Assembly: GCA_964486335.1 (NCBI GenBank)
Contig: CAZAMB010000010.1
Location: 1-64,000 of the forward strand
Length of the DNA stretch: 64,000 bases
DNA from: CAZAMB01 sp964486335
GTDB taxonomy: Bacteria > Planctomycetota > Phycisphaerae > UBA1845
Direction: 5' to 3'
Shown here: piece after piece, positions 56,787 through 64,000 of the stretch
How positions within the stretch are numbered: position 1 is the stretch's first letter
Layout: each line of letters begins with the position of its first letter
Program-made: the position numbers and the translations under genes
Notes under the pieces: generated by a model
What the model was told of the DNA's origin: nothing
Seen by the model: only the letters and a program-made list of their open reading frames with translations
Database searches by the model: none

Positions 56787-59294
56787 ATGCGTCACACCAA
56801 TAACCGAATCGCTCTTTACACATGCTTCTTGGGCATCATCGTGGCAAGTTGCCGCCCAGCCTTGGCTCAAGAACAGCCGGACCAACAGGAATCGGCGGCC
56901 GGTGCGCCGATGTCGATGGCTGGATTTGAAGATGAAGGCGAGTTTCAGCTTTACGTGAATGAAGATTCGATCGTCACCACGAATTTCAAATGGCGAAAGG
57001 ACGGGTCGTTCGAGGAGTCTGTTGTCCTCGCCATGGCCGGCCAGAAAGTGGAGACCACGATGAAGGTCGTTCCCGACGCCGCCGGCCGCTTCGTCCGAAT
57101 CGATGCCGTAACGCCCCAAGGCGCGCAGGTATTTGAGCGCGAAGGCAACACGTTGACATTCAAGTTCAAGGAAAAAACGGCGACGCTCACGCTCAAACCC
57201 GAGTCCGTACCGTTCGAGAACTTCTCGCCGGCCCTCATCACGTTGGCCGTGAAACGCTACGACCGCGCAGCCGGCGGAAGTCAGTCGTTTCCTGTCCTTA
57301 TCCTGAACGGTCCGGTCGTCATGGACGCGTCGCTGGAACGCCTCGAGCAGCTCGAACGCACCGTCCAGGGCCAAGACCTGACGCTCACAAAATACAAGTA
57401 CGCGCTGCCCGGCGTCGATTTGTTTTTCTTCGCTGATGAATCCGGCAAGGTCTATCTTGGCGAAGTCCCCGCCCAAAAGGCCGCCTACGTCCGAACGGGT
57501 TTCGAATCGCTCCGATCCACCGATCAGCCCGATCCGAAGCTTTCCAAACCGGAGTTTGAGGTCGCCGAGGAACGGGGCGTGAAGGTGCCGATGCGCGATG
57601 GCGTGGAGTTGTCGGCTGACGTGTTCCGCCCCAAAGCCGACGGAAAGTACCCCGTCGTCGTCGTGCGAACGCCCTACAAGAAGGAAATGAACGAACTCCA
57701 GGGTCGCTACTACGCCCGCCGCGGATACGTCATGGTCATCCAGGATGTCCGAGGACGTTTCGGCTCATCCGGCCAATGGGAGCCCTTCGTCAACGAGCCG
57801 AAGGACGGATACGACACCATCGAATGGGCCGCGGCCCAGCCCTGGTCCACCGGCAAGGTCGGGATGATCGGGGCTTCCTACGTTGGCTGGGTGCAGTGGT
57901 GGGCCGCACGCGAACGACCGCCGCACTTGGTCACCATCATTCCCAACGTGTCGCCGCCCGACGCCTTTTACAATTTCCCCTACGAATACGGCGTGTATTT
58001 CATTCTCGGAGGCATCTGGTGGGCGGACATTCTCGTCTCCGACGCGACGGGCGATCTGACGGGAGCGGCCATGAGCAAGATCAGCGAAAAAAAATACGGC
58101 GAACTGCTCAAGACGCTGCCCGTCGTCGATCTCGACGAAAAAGTGCTCGGAAAGAAGAATCCCTATTGGCGAAAATGGATCGAGCACAATTCCGACGACG
58201 ACTATTGGGCTCGCGTCAACTTTCTGGATCGTCTGGAAAAAGTGAACATCCCCGTCTTCCACCAGTCCGGCTGGTTTGACGGCGACGGCATCGGAAGCAA
58301 ACTCAATTACCTGAAAATGCGCTCCCACGGCCACGCGCATCAGAAGCTGATTCTCGGGCCCTGGCCTCACTCGGCCACCGCGACACGAAGGCTTGGCGAC
58401 CATGATTTCGGTCCCGAAGCAATCGTCGACCTCCCCACCCAATACCTTCGTTGGTTTGACCGCTGGCTCAAGGGCATCGACAACGGCATCGACAAGGAGC
58501 CGCTTGTCAGCCTGTTTGTCATGGGTCCCAACAAGTGGGTGCATGGCAACGAATATCCGCTCCCGCAGACGCGCTTTGAAAAGTGGTACCTGGGCAGCAA
58601 CGGCCAGGCCAATACCTCCAAGGGTGACGGAAAACTCAGTCGTCAGATGCCGCCGGCTGATTCGCCTCCGGATCGGTACACCTACGATCCAGGCGATCCC
58701 ACGCCCTATCCCGATTACTTTGAACAATCCGCCGAGGAGGACGCCAAGGTGCAGGTCATTGAGGAAAAGAAAAAGGCTCGGGAGGCTCAACATCAAACCG
58801 TGACCGACGCCCGCAGGGACATCCTCGTGTATCAGACGGAACCGCTGGAAGAGGAAATCACGTTCGCCGGCCCGATTTCGGCGACTATGTACGCGTCCAC
58901 CTCCGCCAAAGACACCGACTGGTTCATGCGGCTCGTCGAGGTCGAGGCGAACGGCAGAATCAACACGCTGGTGGAGGGGAAAATTCGCGCTCGTTACCGA
59001 AAGTCGATGAAGAAAGCCGAGATGCTCACGCCGGGCGAAATCTACGAGTACACGCTGGATTTATGGCAGACCGGAGCAGCCATCCCCAAAGGCAATCGCC
59101 TGCGCGTTGAAATTGCGTCCGCCTCGTTTCCGATGTTTTCGCGCAATCTCAACACCGGCGGCCACAATGAAATGGAAACGCAGTATGTTCCCGCGGAGCA
59201 AACCATCTATCACGACGCGGCGCATCCGTCGCACGTATTGCTACCGATGATTCCCGCAGTGGACGTGGCAACGGAAAAGACAAACAAACCGTAG
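56787..59294 (+). CDS. CocE/NonD-family hydrolase with N-terminal extra domain
   Basis: 835 residues; CGGAGGA 7 bases upstream. The leader ends either at lipobox IIVASC or at PALAQ. Residues about 45-235 form an unrecognised beta-rich domain. From residue about 260 the CocE/X-Pro dipeptidyl-peptidase fold begins: MRDGVELSADVFRP, VVRTPYKKEMNELQGRYYARRGYVMVIQDVRGRFGSSGQW. The nucleophile is GASYVGW (Ser364), with QSGWFDGDG for the Asp and GPWPHS for the His. The C-terminal jelly-roll starts at ITFAGPISATMYASTSAKDTDWFMRLVEV. It hydrolyses acylated or peptide substrates; specificity is unknown. It converges with a GroES-like gene 30 bases away. Confidence 0.9.
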   Translation: MRHTNNRIALYTCFLGIIVASCRPALAQEQPDQQESAAGAPMSMAGFEDEGEFQLYVNEDSIVTTNFKWRKDGSFEESVVLAMAGQKVETTMKVVPDAAGRFVRIDAVTPQGAQVFEREGNTLTFKFKEKTATLTLKPESVPFENFSPALITLAVKRYDRAAGGSQSFPVLILNGPVVMDASLERLEQLERTVQGQDLTLTKYKYALPGVDLFFFADESGKVYLGEVPAQKAAYVRTGFESLRSTDQPDPKLSKPEFEVAEERGVKVPMRDGVELSADVFRPKADGKYPVVVVRTPYKKEMNELQGRYYARRGYVMVIQDVRGRFGSSGQWEPFVNEPKDGYDTIEWAAAQPWSTGKVGMIGASYVGWVQWWAARERPPHLVTIIPNVSPPDAFYNFPYEYGVYFILGGIWWADILVSDATGDLTGAAMSKISEKKYGELLKTLPVVDLDEKVLGKKNPYWRKWIEHNSDDDYWARVNFLDRLEKVNIPVFHQSGWFDGDGIGSKLNYLKMRSHGHAHQKLILGPWPHSATATRRLGDHDFGPEAIVDLPTQYLRWFDRWLKGIDNGIDKEPLVSLFVMGPNKWVHGNEYPLPQTRFEKWYLGSNGQANTSKGDGKLSRQMPPADSPPDRYTYDPGDPTPYPDYFEQSAEEDAKVQVIEEKKKAREAQHQTVTDARRDILVYQTEPLEEEITFAGPISATMYASTSAKDTDWFMRLVEVEANGRINTLVEGKIRARYRKSMKKAEMLTPGEIYEYTLDLWQTGAAIPKGNRLRVEIASASFPMFSRNLNTGGHNEMETQYVPAEQTIYHDAAHPSHVLLPMIPAVDVATEKTNKP

Positions 59295-59323
59295 ATTCGA
59301 AAGAGCAATGCAATGAATGGACG

Positions 59324-59647
59324 CTAATTTGATTTGCGGAACACCGCCACCACGTCCTCGATCGGCACGACGTAGAGGCAGTTGTCGGGGTCGAATTCGA
59401 CCGGAATGGCGTGTTTCGGATTGAAGAGCACGCGATCGTACTGCTTGATGGGAAAATCGGAATCAGCGGCAATCTGGGCCGAGACGGCCACGATCCGTCC
59501 GGTGATTGTCGGAATCTCCACCGAATCGGGCAATTCGATTCCGCCCTTGGTCACCTTCTTGTCCTCGTCCTTGCGGATGAGGACGCGCTTTCCGAGCGGT
59601 TCCACGGTGTCGAGCTTCGATTTCTGCGTTTGTGCCCGGTCGGCCAT
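59324..59647 (-). CDS. Second GroES-like cpn10 protein
   Basis: 107 residues from the ATG at 59647 (AGGAG 9-10 bases upstream). VEPLGKRVLIRKDEDKKVTKGGIELPDSVEIPTITGRIVAVSAQ and VLFNPKHAIPVEFDPDNCLYVVPIEDVVAVFRK match the GroES fold, including the mobile-loop-like KGGIELP and the C-terminal strand. It is diverged from the operon GroES, keeping KVTKGGIELPD in place of TAGGIILPD. Its partner GroEL is unknown. It is not near a groEL. The frame extends to 59800, but the upstream part reads as untranslated. Confidence 0.88.
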   Translation of the reverse strand: MADRAQTQKSKLDTVEPLGKRVLIRKDEDKKVTKGGIELPDSVEIPTITGRIVAVSAQIAADSDFPIKQYDRVLFNPKHAIPVEFDPDNCLYVVPIEDVVAVFRKSN

Positions 59648-59828
59648 CGAATCGTACTCCTGAACGCGTCGGCGGTTCGCATCCTGCCCGTTCATCTTGT
59701 ATTGTAGCTTCCAGCCAAGGCAAAAGCCAATCGCAGTTGACCGTACAATCGGTTGGTGACTGGATCGAACTTTCGAAAAAAACACGATCTTTTCAGGCAA
59801 TGACGTTCGGGCTTGAACTCAACCGTTA

Positions 59829-61505
59829 ATGAGTGCTATGTCGAATAGTCCTCGAACGAAACTTGGCAAGCGAATCCTCATCATCGGCCTCGACGGCGTG
59901 ACGTGGGACGTCCTTCGACCGCTGATGGACGAAGGGCGGATGCCGAACCTGCGGCGCGTCGTCGAAGAAGGCGCGTCGGGCGTGCTCCGCTCGACCACAC
60001 CGCCAATCACCCCCGCCGCCTGGACGACCTTCCTGACCGGCAAGCAGCCCGGCCGGCACGGCATCATCGACTTCGAGCGCTACGATCCGCTCACCAACCG
60101 ACTTGCCTTCAATAGCACGCGATGCCTCGACCACGTGCGAAATCTTTGGCAGATTCTCGGCGATCACGGCCTGCGTGTCGGCAGCGTCAATGTGCCGATG
60201 ACCTACCCGGCCGTGCCGGTCAACGGTTTTCTCATCAGCGGGTTCGAAACGCCCGGACCGAACTCGGATTTCGTCTATCCGCCCGAACTCAAACCTGAGA
60301 TTCTGTCACGCTGGCCCGACCCCACGCTTCGTGCCAAGTGGAAGCGATCGACGCTCCGCGGCGAATCCACGTTTGTCGAAAACCTCGATTACATCTCACG
60401 GAGTTTTCATCAGGGGGCGGAGATGACCATGTGGCTCGGCGAGCGGTTCGGCTGGGACGCGTTGATGGTCGTGCTCAAGCTCACGGACAATCTCCAGCAC
60501 AAGACGTGGAAATACATCGATTCTCGCTGGGGCCATCGTTCGCCGCGGCGTTGCGAACTTGTGAAGACCTGTTTCGCCCAAGCGGATCGCGCTCTCGGCA
60601 CGCTTCTCGACTTTGCACAAACCAATGATGCGTCCGTACTCATCGTCTCCGATCACGGCCACGGAAGCCTCGAAGGCAAGATCCACGTCAACCGATTGCT
60701 GGAGCGTTGGGGTTATCTCACGCTCTGCGGCGGCGGCGCTCAAGGTTCGACTCGACTCAGACGAATCTGGGATCGTTACCGAGGCAAGACCAAACGGTTT
60801 GCCCGAGACGGCAACATCGCCGATGACCTGGCCGTTGACTTCGATCGGACACGAGCCTGCGTCATGCACGCCGGGATGGCCGGGTTTCTGTATCTCAACT
60901 TGCGCGGACGACAGCCATGCGGAATCGTTCCCCAGGCTGCCTATGAGCGCCTTCGCGACGAGATTCGCGCGAAACTGCTGAGCGACGAATGCCGGACGGC
61001 GGACCCTCAAGGGCAAACGATTCAGTTATTTACCGAAGTCCACAAGCCGGAAGAACTGTACGGCTGCTCCCGTGAAGATCATCCGTGGATGCCGGACCTC
61101 ATTCTGATTCCGCACGATTCGCTCTCCGTCGTGCGAAAGATTCGCGGATCCAGCGTCGTCAAGTGGCTGCCGCAATCGCGAATCGAGGGCACGCATCGTC
61201 CCGACGGCATCATCGCCGCATGCGGGTTGGGAATCGCTCGCACCAAAGACCTTCGCACGCACATCGTCCATTGCGCGCCGACGATCCTGACGATGATGGG
61301 CCTGCCGATCCCCGCCGACATGGACGGCCGGGTCATTGAGACTCTGTTCGCGTCGAAGCCTGAGATTCGATTGGAGCCTGCAAGCGCGTCAACTCACCGG
61401 CGCTCGCAAACCGAAGCCGCATCGTCGTCTATCGAAGGGGTCTACTCCGAATCTGAGTTACAGAAGGTCACGGAGCGGCTGTCGGAGCTTGGATATTTGG
61501 AGTAG
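59829..61505 (+). CDS. Alkaline-phosphatase-superfamily phosphodiesterase/nucleotide pyrophosphatase
   Basis: 558 residues. The core of type I phosphodiesterase/nucleotide pyrophosphatases is visible: ILIIGLDGVTWDVLRPLMDEGRMPNL, the Thr nucleophile region TPPITPAAWTTFLTGKQPGRHG, VLIVSDHGHGSLEGKIHVNRLL, and SRIEGTHRPDGIIAACG (metal-binding Asp and His). The C-terminal tail is Ser/Thr-rich and ends with a short helical segment SELQKVTERLSELGYLE. It is probably cytoplasmic because no signal peptide precedes it. The substrate is unknown; nucleotides, phosphonates or lipids are possible. Its 3' end overlaps the convergent VKOR-DsbA gene by 38 bases. Confidence 0.88.
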   Translation: MSAMSNSPRTKLGKRILIIGLDGVTWDVLRPLMDEGRMPNLRRVVEEGASGVLRSTTPPITPAAWTTFLTGKQPGRHGIIDFERYDPLTNRLAFNSTRCLDHVRNLWQILGDHGLRVGSVNVPMTYPAVPVNGFLISGFETPGPNSDFVYPPELKPEILSRWPDPTLRAKWKRSTLRGESTFVENLDYISRSFHQGAEMTMWLGERFGWDALMVVLKLTDNLQHKTWKYIDSRWGHRSPRRCELVKTCFAQADRALGTLLDFAQTNDASVLIVSDHGHGSLEGKIHVNRLLERWGYLTLCGGGAQGSTRLRRIWDRYRGKTKRFARDGNIADDLAVDFDRTRACVMHAGMAGFLYLNLRGRQPCGIVPQAAYERLRDEIRAKLLSDECRTADPQGQTIQLFTEVHKPEELYGCSREDHPWMPDLILIPHDSLSVVRKIRGSSVVKWLPQSRIEGTHRPDGIIAACGLGIARTKDLRTHIVHCAPTILTMMGLPIPADMDGRVIETLFASKPEIRLEPASASTHRRSQTEAASSSIEGVYSESELQKVTERLSELGYLE

Positions 61506-62898
61506 CCGCTGCGTCAGGCGGTCGCGTCGATGCGGGCCTAGGCGTCTTGGCGTTTCGCCAGAACATCTCGGCGATCTTGTCCCAAAAGCCGATTTCCATC
61601 ACCGCGAGCGGATCGACGTTCTTGCCCTCGATGAACACGCTCGGCGTGCCCCTGATTTCGCAAGAACGCGCCGATTCAATATCCGCAAGCACTCGCTCGG
61701 CAAACTGAGGCGACTGCGCTGCTTTGACCAAATCCGCGGTCTCGGCGCCGAGCAAACCAGCGACGCGGTCAGGCGTGATTTTGCCGGCAGCGAGTTCATT
61801 TCGATTCTTGTATAGAAAGTCGTGAGTCTTCCAGAATCCGTCATTGCCTCCGAGCAACCGGGCACCCTCGGCCAGCGCGGCGCCGAAGCACGCCTGCTTG
61901 TGCATCGTTTGCGCGGCACGAGGATTGCACGCCTGATCGATCGGATAGTGCTTGAAGGTCAGGCGAATCTGCCCTCCAAAAAGCGGCGGAACCTTGTGCT
62001 CGAAAAACTCTGCGAAGCGCTGGCACGACGGACATTCGAAATCGCTGAATACAACCACGTCCAGCACCGGCCCGGCCGTCGCCGATGAAAAATAGCGAAC
62101 CGGATCATCCTCTCGACGAGAGATCTCGCGCTTCTCGGAAAGCTGCCAGTTCTTGTACAACCTGTCCGAATCCCCCTTGATCCGATTCACGGCCGCAAGA
62201 ATTGCCTTGTACTCGGTGTCGGCCGCCAGCGCCTTGTGACGCCAGGTCTTCAACCCCAGCGAATTCAAATGTGCATAAAGAACGACGGCAATCACCAACG
62301 TTGTCATCACAACGGCACGAAGAGACGGTCGCTGCTCTCGCCGGGTGACCGCAATGCCATCGAGAGCAGATCGGCCGGCATCTGTTGGCTGAGAAAGGCC
62401 CGACGACTCCGACTTTCGCGGCCACAACAGCACGAAACCGAGGGCAATGAGCAAATTAAGCCCGTGCGTCACGAGACACCACGGACACCACTCACCGAGC
62501 ACTCGGTACATGATGAACGTAAAATAGCCAGACCCCGCGAGACCCGCGCCGACGAACCCAAGCGGCGCCAGATGCCATCGCCGACGATCAAAAGTAGGAG
62601 CTCCGACACCAATGAGCCAAACCAATAGGGTTGAGTAATACACGAGTCCAAGGAAGGCCGTTGGGAATCGCGCGACTTTGTCGGGTTTGTCCGGGTTCTT
62701 CGGCGGAAAATAGCTATAGGGGCTGGCCAGCACTTTCGCACAATTCGCATCGCCCGGCTTGGCGTCGTCCGAGCAGCCCGCATCAAACCACGCCATCCCC
62801 GACGACCCGCTCACATGCTTGTTCAGCAGGTTGTAGCAGATGACTGCCGCGACGACTGCCAGCAATCCGGTCACGACTGTGATCGTTTTTCTGAACAT
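61468..62898 (-). CDS. Vitamin K epoxide reductase / DsbA-like thioredoxin fusion
   Basis: 476 residues. The first about 215 residues are a VKOR domain with about five membrane segments, loop Cys in GCSDDAKPGDANC (Cys42, Cys53) and the redox pair EWCPWC (Cys138, Cys141). After a membrane-proximal linker, a DsbA/thioredoxin-like domain carries FECPSCQRF (C-x2-C) and the cis-Pro GTPSVFIEGK. Such fusions reoxidise themselves and form disulfides in exported proteins. The many Cys-rich exported proteins in this window would be plausible clients (inference). The C-terminal Pro/Ala tail is low-complexity. Confidence 0.95.
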   Translation of the reverse strand: MFRKTITVVTGLLAVVAAVICYNLLNKHVSGSSGMAWFDAGCSDDAKPGDANCAKVLASPYSYFPPKNPDKPDKVARFPTAFLGLVYYSTLLVWLIGVGAPTFDRRRWHLAPLGFVGAGLAGSGYFTFIMYRVLGEWCPWCLVTHGLNLLIALGFVLLWPRKSESSGLSQPTDAGRSALDGIAVTRREQRPSLRAVVMTTLVIAVVLYAHLNSLGLKTWRHKALAADTEYKAILAAVNRIKGDSDRLYKNWQLSEKREISRREDDPVRYFSSATAGPVLDVVVFSDFECPSCQRFAEFFEHKVPPLFGGQIRLTFKHYPIDQACNPRAAQTMHKQACFGAALAEGARLLGGNDGFWKTHDFLYKNRNELAAGKITPDRVAGLLGAETADLVKAAQSPQFAERVLADIESARSCEIRGTPSVFIEGKNVDPLAVMEIGFWDKIAEMFWRNAKTPRPASTRPPDAAATPNIQAPTAAP

Positions 62899-63005
62899 GT
62901 CGGCATGGTAATCTTTCGGATTCGTTTGGGAAGTAACGAAGTGGTAAGCTGGTAGTCTGAAACAAACTTCCTTCGAATCGATCGCCGCACGGAAGGCCGA
63001 CGCGC

Positions 63006-64000
63006 ATGTTTGGAAAACTGATAGGCCCCGACATTGTCGAGATGATCGCCGAGCGTCGATTCGGCGAGCTTCGCCGCAGCATCATGGCCTTGTCTCCGCC
63101 GATCGTCGCCGAAGTCTTCGACGATATCGCCTCCGAGGATGTCGCCGTCATTTTTCGCGTACTCCCACGCGAATTCGCTGCGGACATCTTTGAGTATCTG
63201 CCGTTTGAGACTCAGGAATCCTTGCTCCGCAGCCTTGGCAACGAGCACGTCGCGGCCATTCTCGACGAGATGGCCCCCGATGACCGGACGGCCCTGCTCG
63301 AAGAGCTCCCGGGATCCGCGACCCGCCGACTGCTGGAACTGCTCTCACCGGAAGAACGGCGCATCGCCAAGCAACTGCTCGGATATCCTGAGGACTCCGT
63401 CGGTCGGCGGATGACGCCCGACTACGTTGCCGCCCGCGCCGATTGGACGGTCGCGCAGGTCATGGAGCACATTCGCAAAGTCGGCCGCGACAAGGAAACG
63501 CTGAACGTCATCTACATCGTGGACGAAAAAGGCCGGTTGATCGACGAAGTCAAACTGCGAGAGCTTGTGCTCTTTGAACCGGAGAACCGACTCGCCGACA
63601 AGATGGACCGCGATTTCTTCGCCCTCCGCGCCGATCAGGATCAGGAAGAGGCCGTTCAGGCGTTCCGCGACCTGGATCGCGTGGCCTTGCCCGTCGTCGA
63701 TTCGTCCGGGTTGCTTGTCGGCATTGTCACGGTCGACGATGTGCTCGATGTCGCTGAAGAGGAGGCCACAGAAGATATTCAGAAAATGGCCGCCGTTCAA
63801 GCGCTCGAAGCCCCCTACATGGAAGTTCCCTATTTGACGATGGTGCGCAAGCGCGTCATTCCCCTTTCGCTCCTGTTCTTCGGCGGAACCCTCACTGCAA
63901 CGGCGATGGGGTTTTTCGGCGAGGAACTCCAGCGGGCCGAGTTTCTCGCGTTGTTCATTCCGCTGATCATCGGCACGGGCGGAAACACCGGTTCGCAGGC
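63006..64000 (+). CDS. mgtE: Magnesium transporter MgtE (5' part, cut by window end)
   Basis: 331 codons are inside the window. The N-terminal superhelical domain (FGELRRSIMALSPPIVAEVF, IFRVLPREFAADIFEYLP, LLEELPGSATRRLLELLSPEE) is followed by the CBS pair (MTPDYVAARADWTVAQVMEHIR, VYIVDEKGRLIDEV, LPVVDSSGLLVGIVTVDDVLDV). The first membrane region starts near VIPLSLLFFGGTLTATAMG and IIGTGGNTGSQA. In MgtE the CBS and N-domains sense cytosolic magnesium and gate the pore. ATG at 63006 has GGAAGG about 9 bases upstream. It diverges from the VKOR-DsbA gene. Confidence 0.93.
   Translation, partial: MFGKLIGPDIVEMIAERRFGELRRSIMALSPPIVAEVFDDIASEDVAVIFRVLPREFAADIFEYLPFETQESLLRSLGNEHVAAILDEMAPDDRTALLEELPGSATRRLLELLSPEERRIAKQLLGYPEDSVGRRMTPDYVAARADWTVAQVMEHIRKVGRDKETLNVIYIVDEKGRLIDEVKLRELVLFEPENRLADKMDRDFFALRADQDQEEAVQAFRDLDRVALPVVDSSGLLVGIVTVDDVLDVAEEEATEDIQKMAAVQALEAPYMEVPYLTMVRKRVIPLSLLFFGGTLTATAMGFFGEELQRAEFLALFIPLIIGTGGNTGSQ

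Overview
The window looks like chromosomal DNA of a Planctomycetota bacterium, perhaps Phycisphaerae-like. This is inferred from gene content: IPTL-CTERM-type sorting tails, ELWxxDGT and dockerin-like secreted proteins, DUF1579 proteins, PQQ-type beta-propellers, two GroEL paralogues flanking one GroES, an OleC-like ligase, and short dispersed palindromic repeats. It is moderately GC-rich, densely coded on both strands, and shows no phage, transposase, rRNA, tRNA or CRISPR array that I can support.

Layout. 0.6-11 kb: a secreted ELWxxDGT protein, a FliA/WhiG sigma factor, rdgB coupled to a SPOR-like lipoprotein, and a ~1960-residue mosaic surface protein ending in an IPTM-type tail. 11.4-19.5 kb: an exported RidA-like protein, an alpha/beta hydrolase, kbl, a lipoprotein with three copies of an unrecognised domain, glutamate dehydrogenase, and a secreted HExxH protein. 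19.5-25.3 kb: an RCC1-BACON-M23 fusion, an OleC-like AMP ligase interrupted in frame by dispersed repeats, and a PBP4-type carboxypeptidase. 25.3-31.6 kb, minus strand: a chaperone/proteostasis array groEL2-groES-groEL1-dnaJ-grpE-fmdB-yacG without dnaK. 31.9-40.1 kb: a Mpo1-like/GNAT pair, two DUF1579 paralogues, a subtilisin-fold protein that has lost its catalytic Asp and His, a His-rich exported protein, a B12-binding radical SAM enzyme and an HU-like protein with its own promoter and terminator.

40.3-46.0 kb is the best candidate for an undescribed system. It is a same-strand gene train, with several 4-11 base overlaps, encoding a HemN-like radical SAM protein, a chorismate-lyase-like protein, a flavin-dependent halogenase-like oxidoreductase, a DUF3311 plus sodium:solute symporter pair, and a hotdog thioesterase. 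It could make, modify and move an aromatic acid derived from chorismate. The product is unknown.

46.1-64 kb: a small EamA-like membrane protein, three consecutive PQQ-type beta-propeller proteins, mutS, a single-domain response regulator behind an LD-carboxypeptidase, an AlkD-like repair protein, a BtpA-family protein, a CocE-type hydrolase, an extra GroES-like protein, an alkaline-phosphatase-superfamily phosphodiesterase, a VKOR-DsbA fusion, and the 5' part of mgtE cut by the window end.

Start codons were chosen from Shine-Dalgarno (SD) spacing, signal peptides and family lengths, and several differ from the longest open frame. All family assignments come from reading motifs by eye, without database searches.
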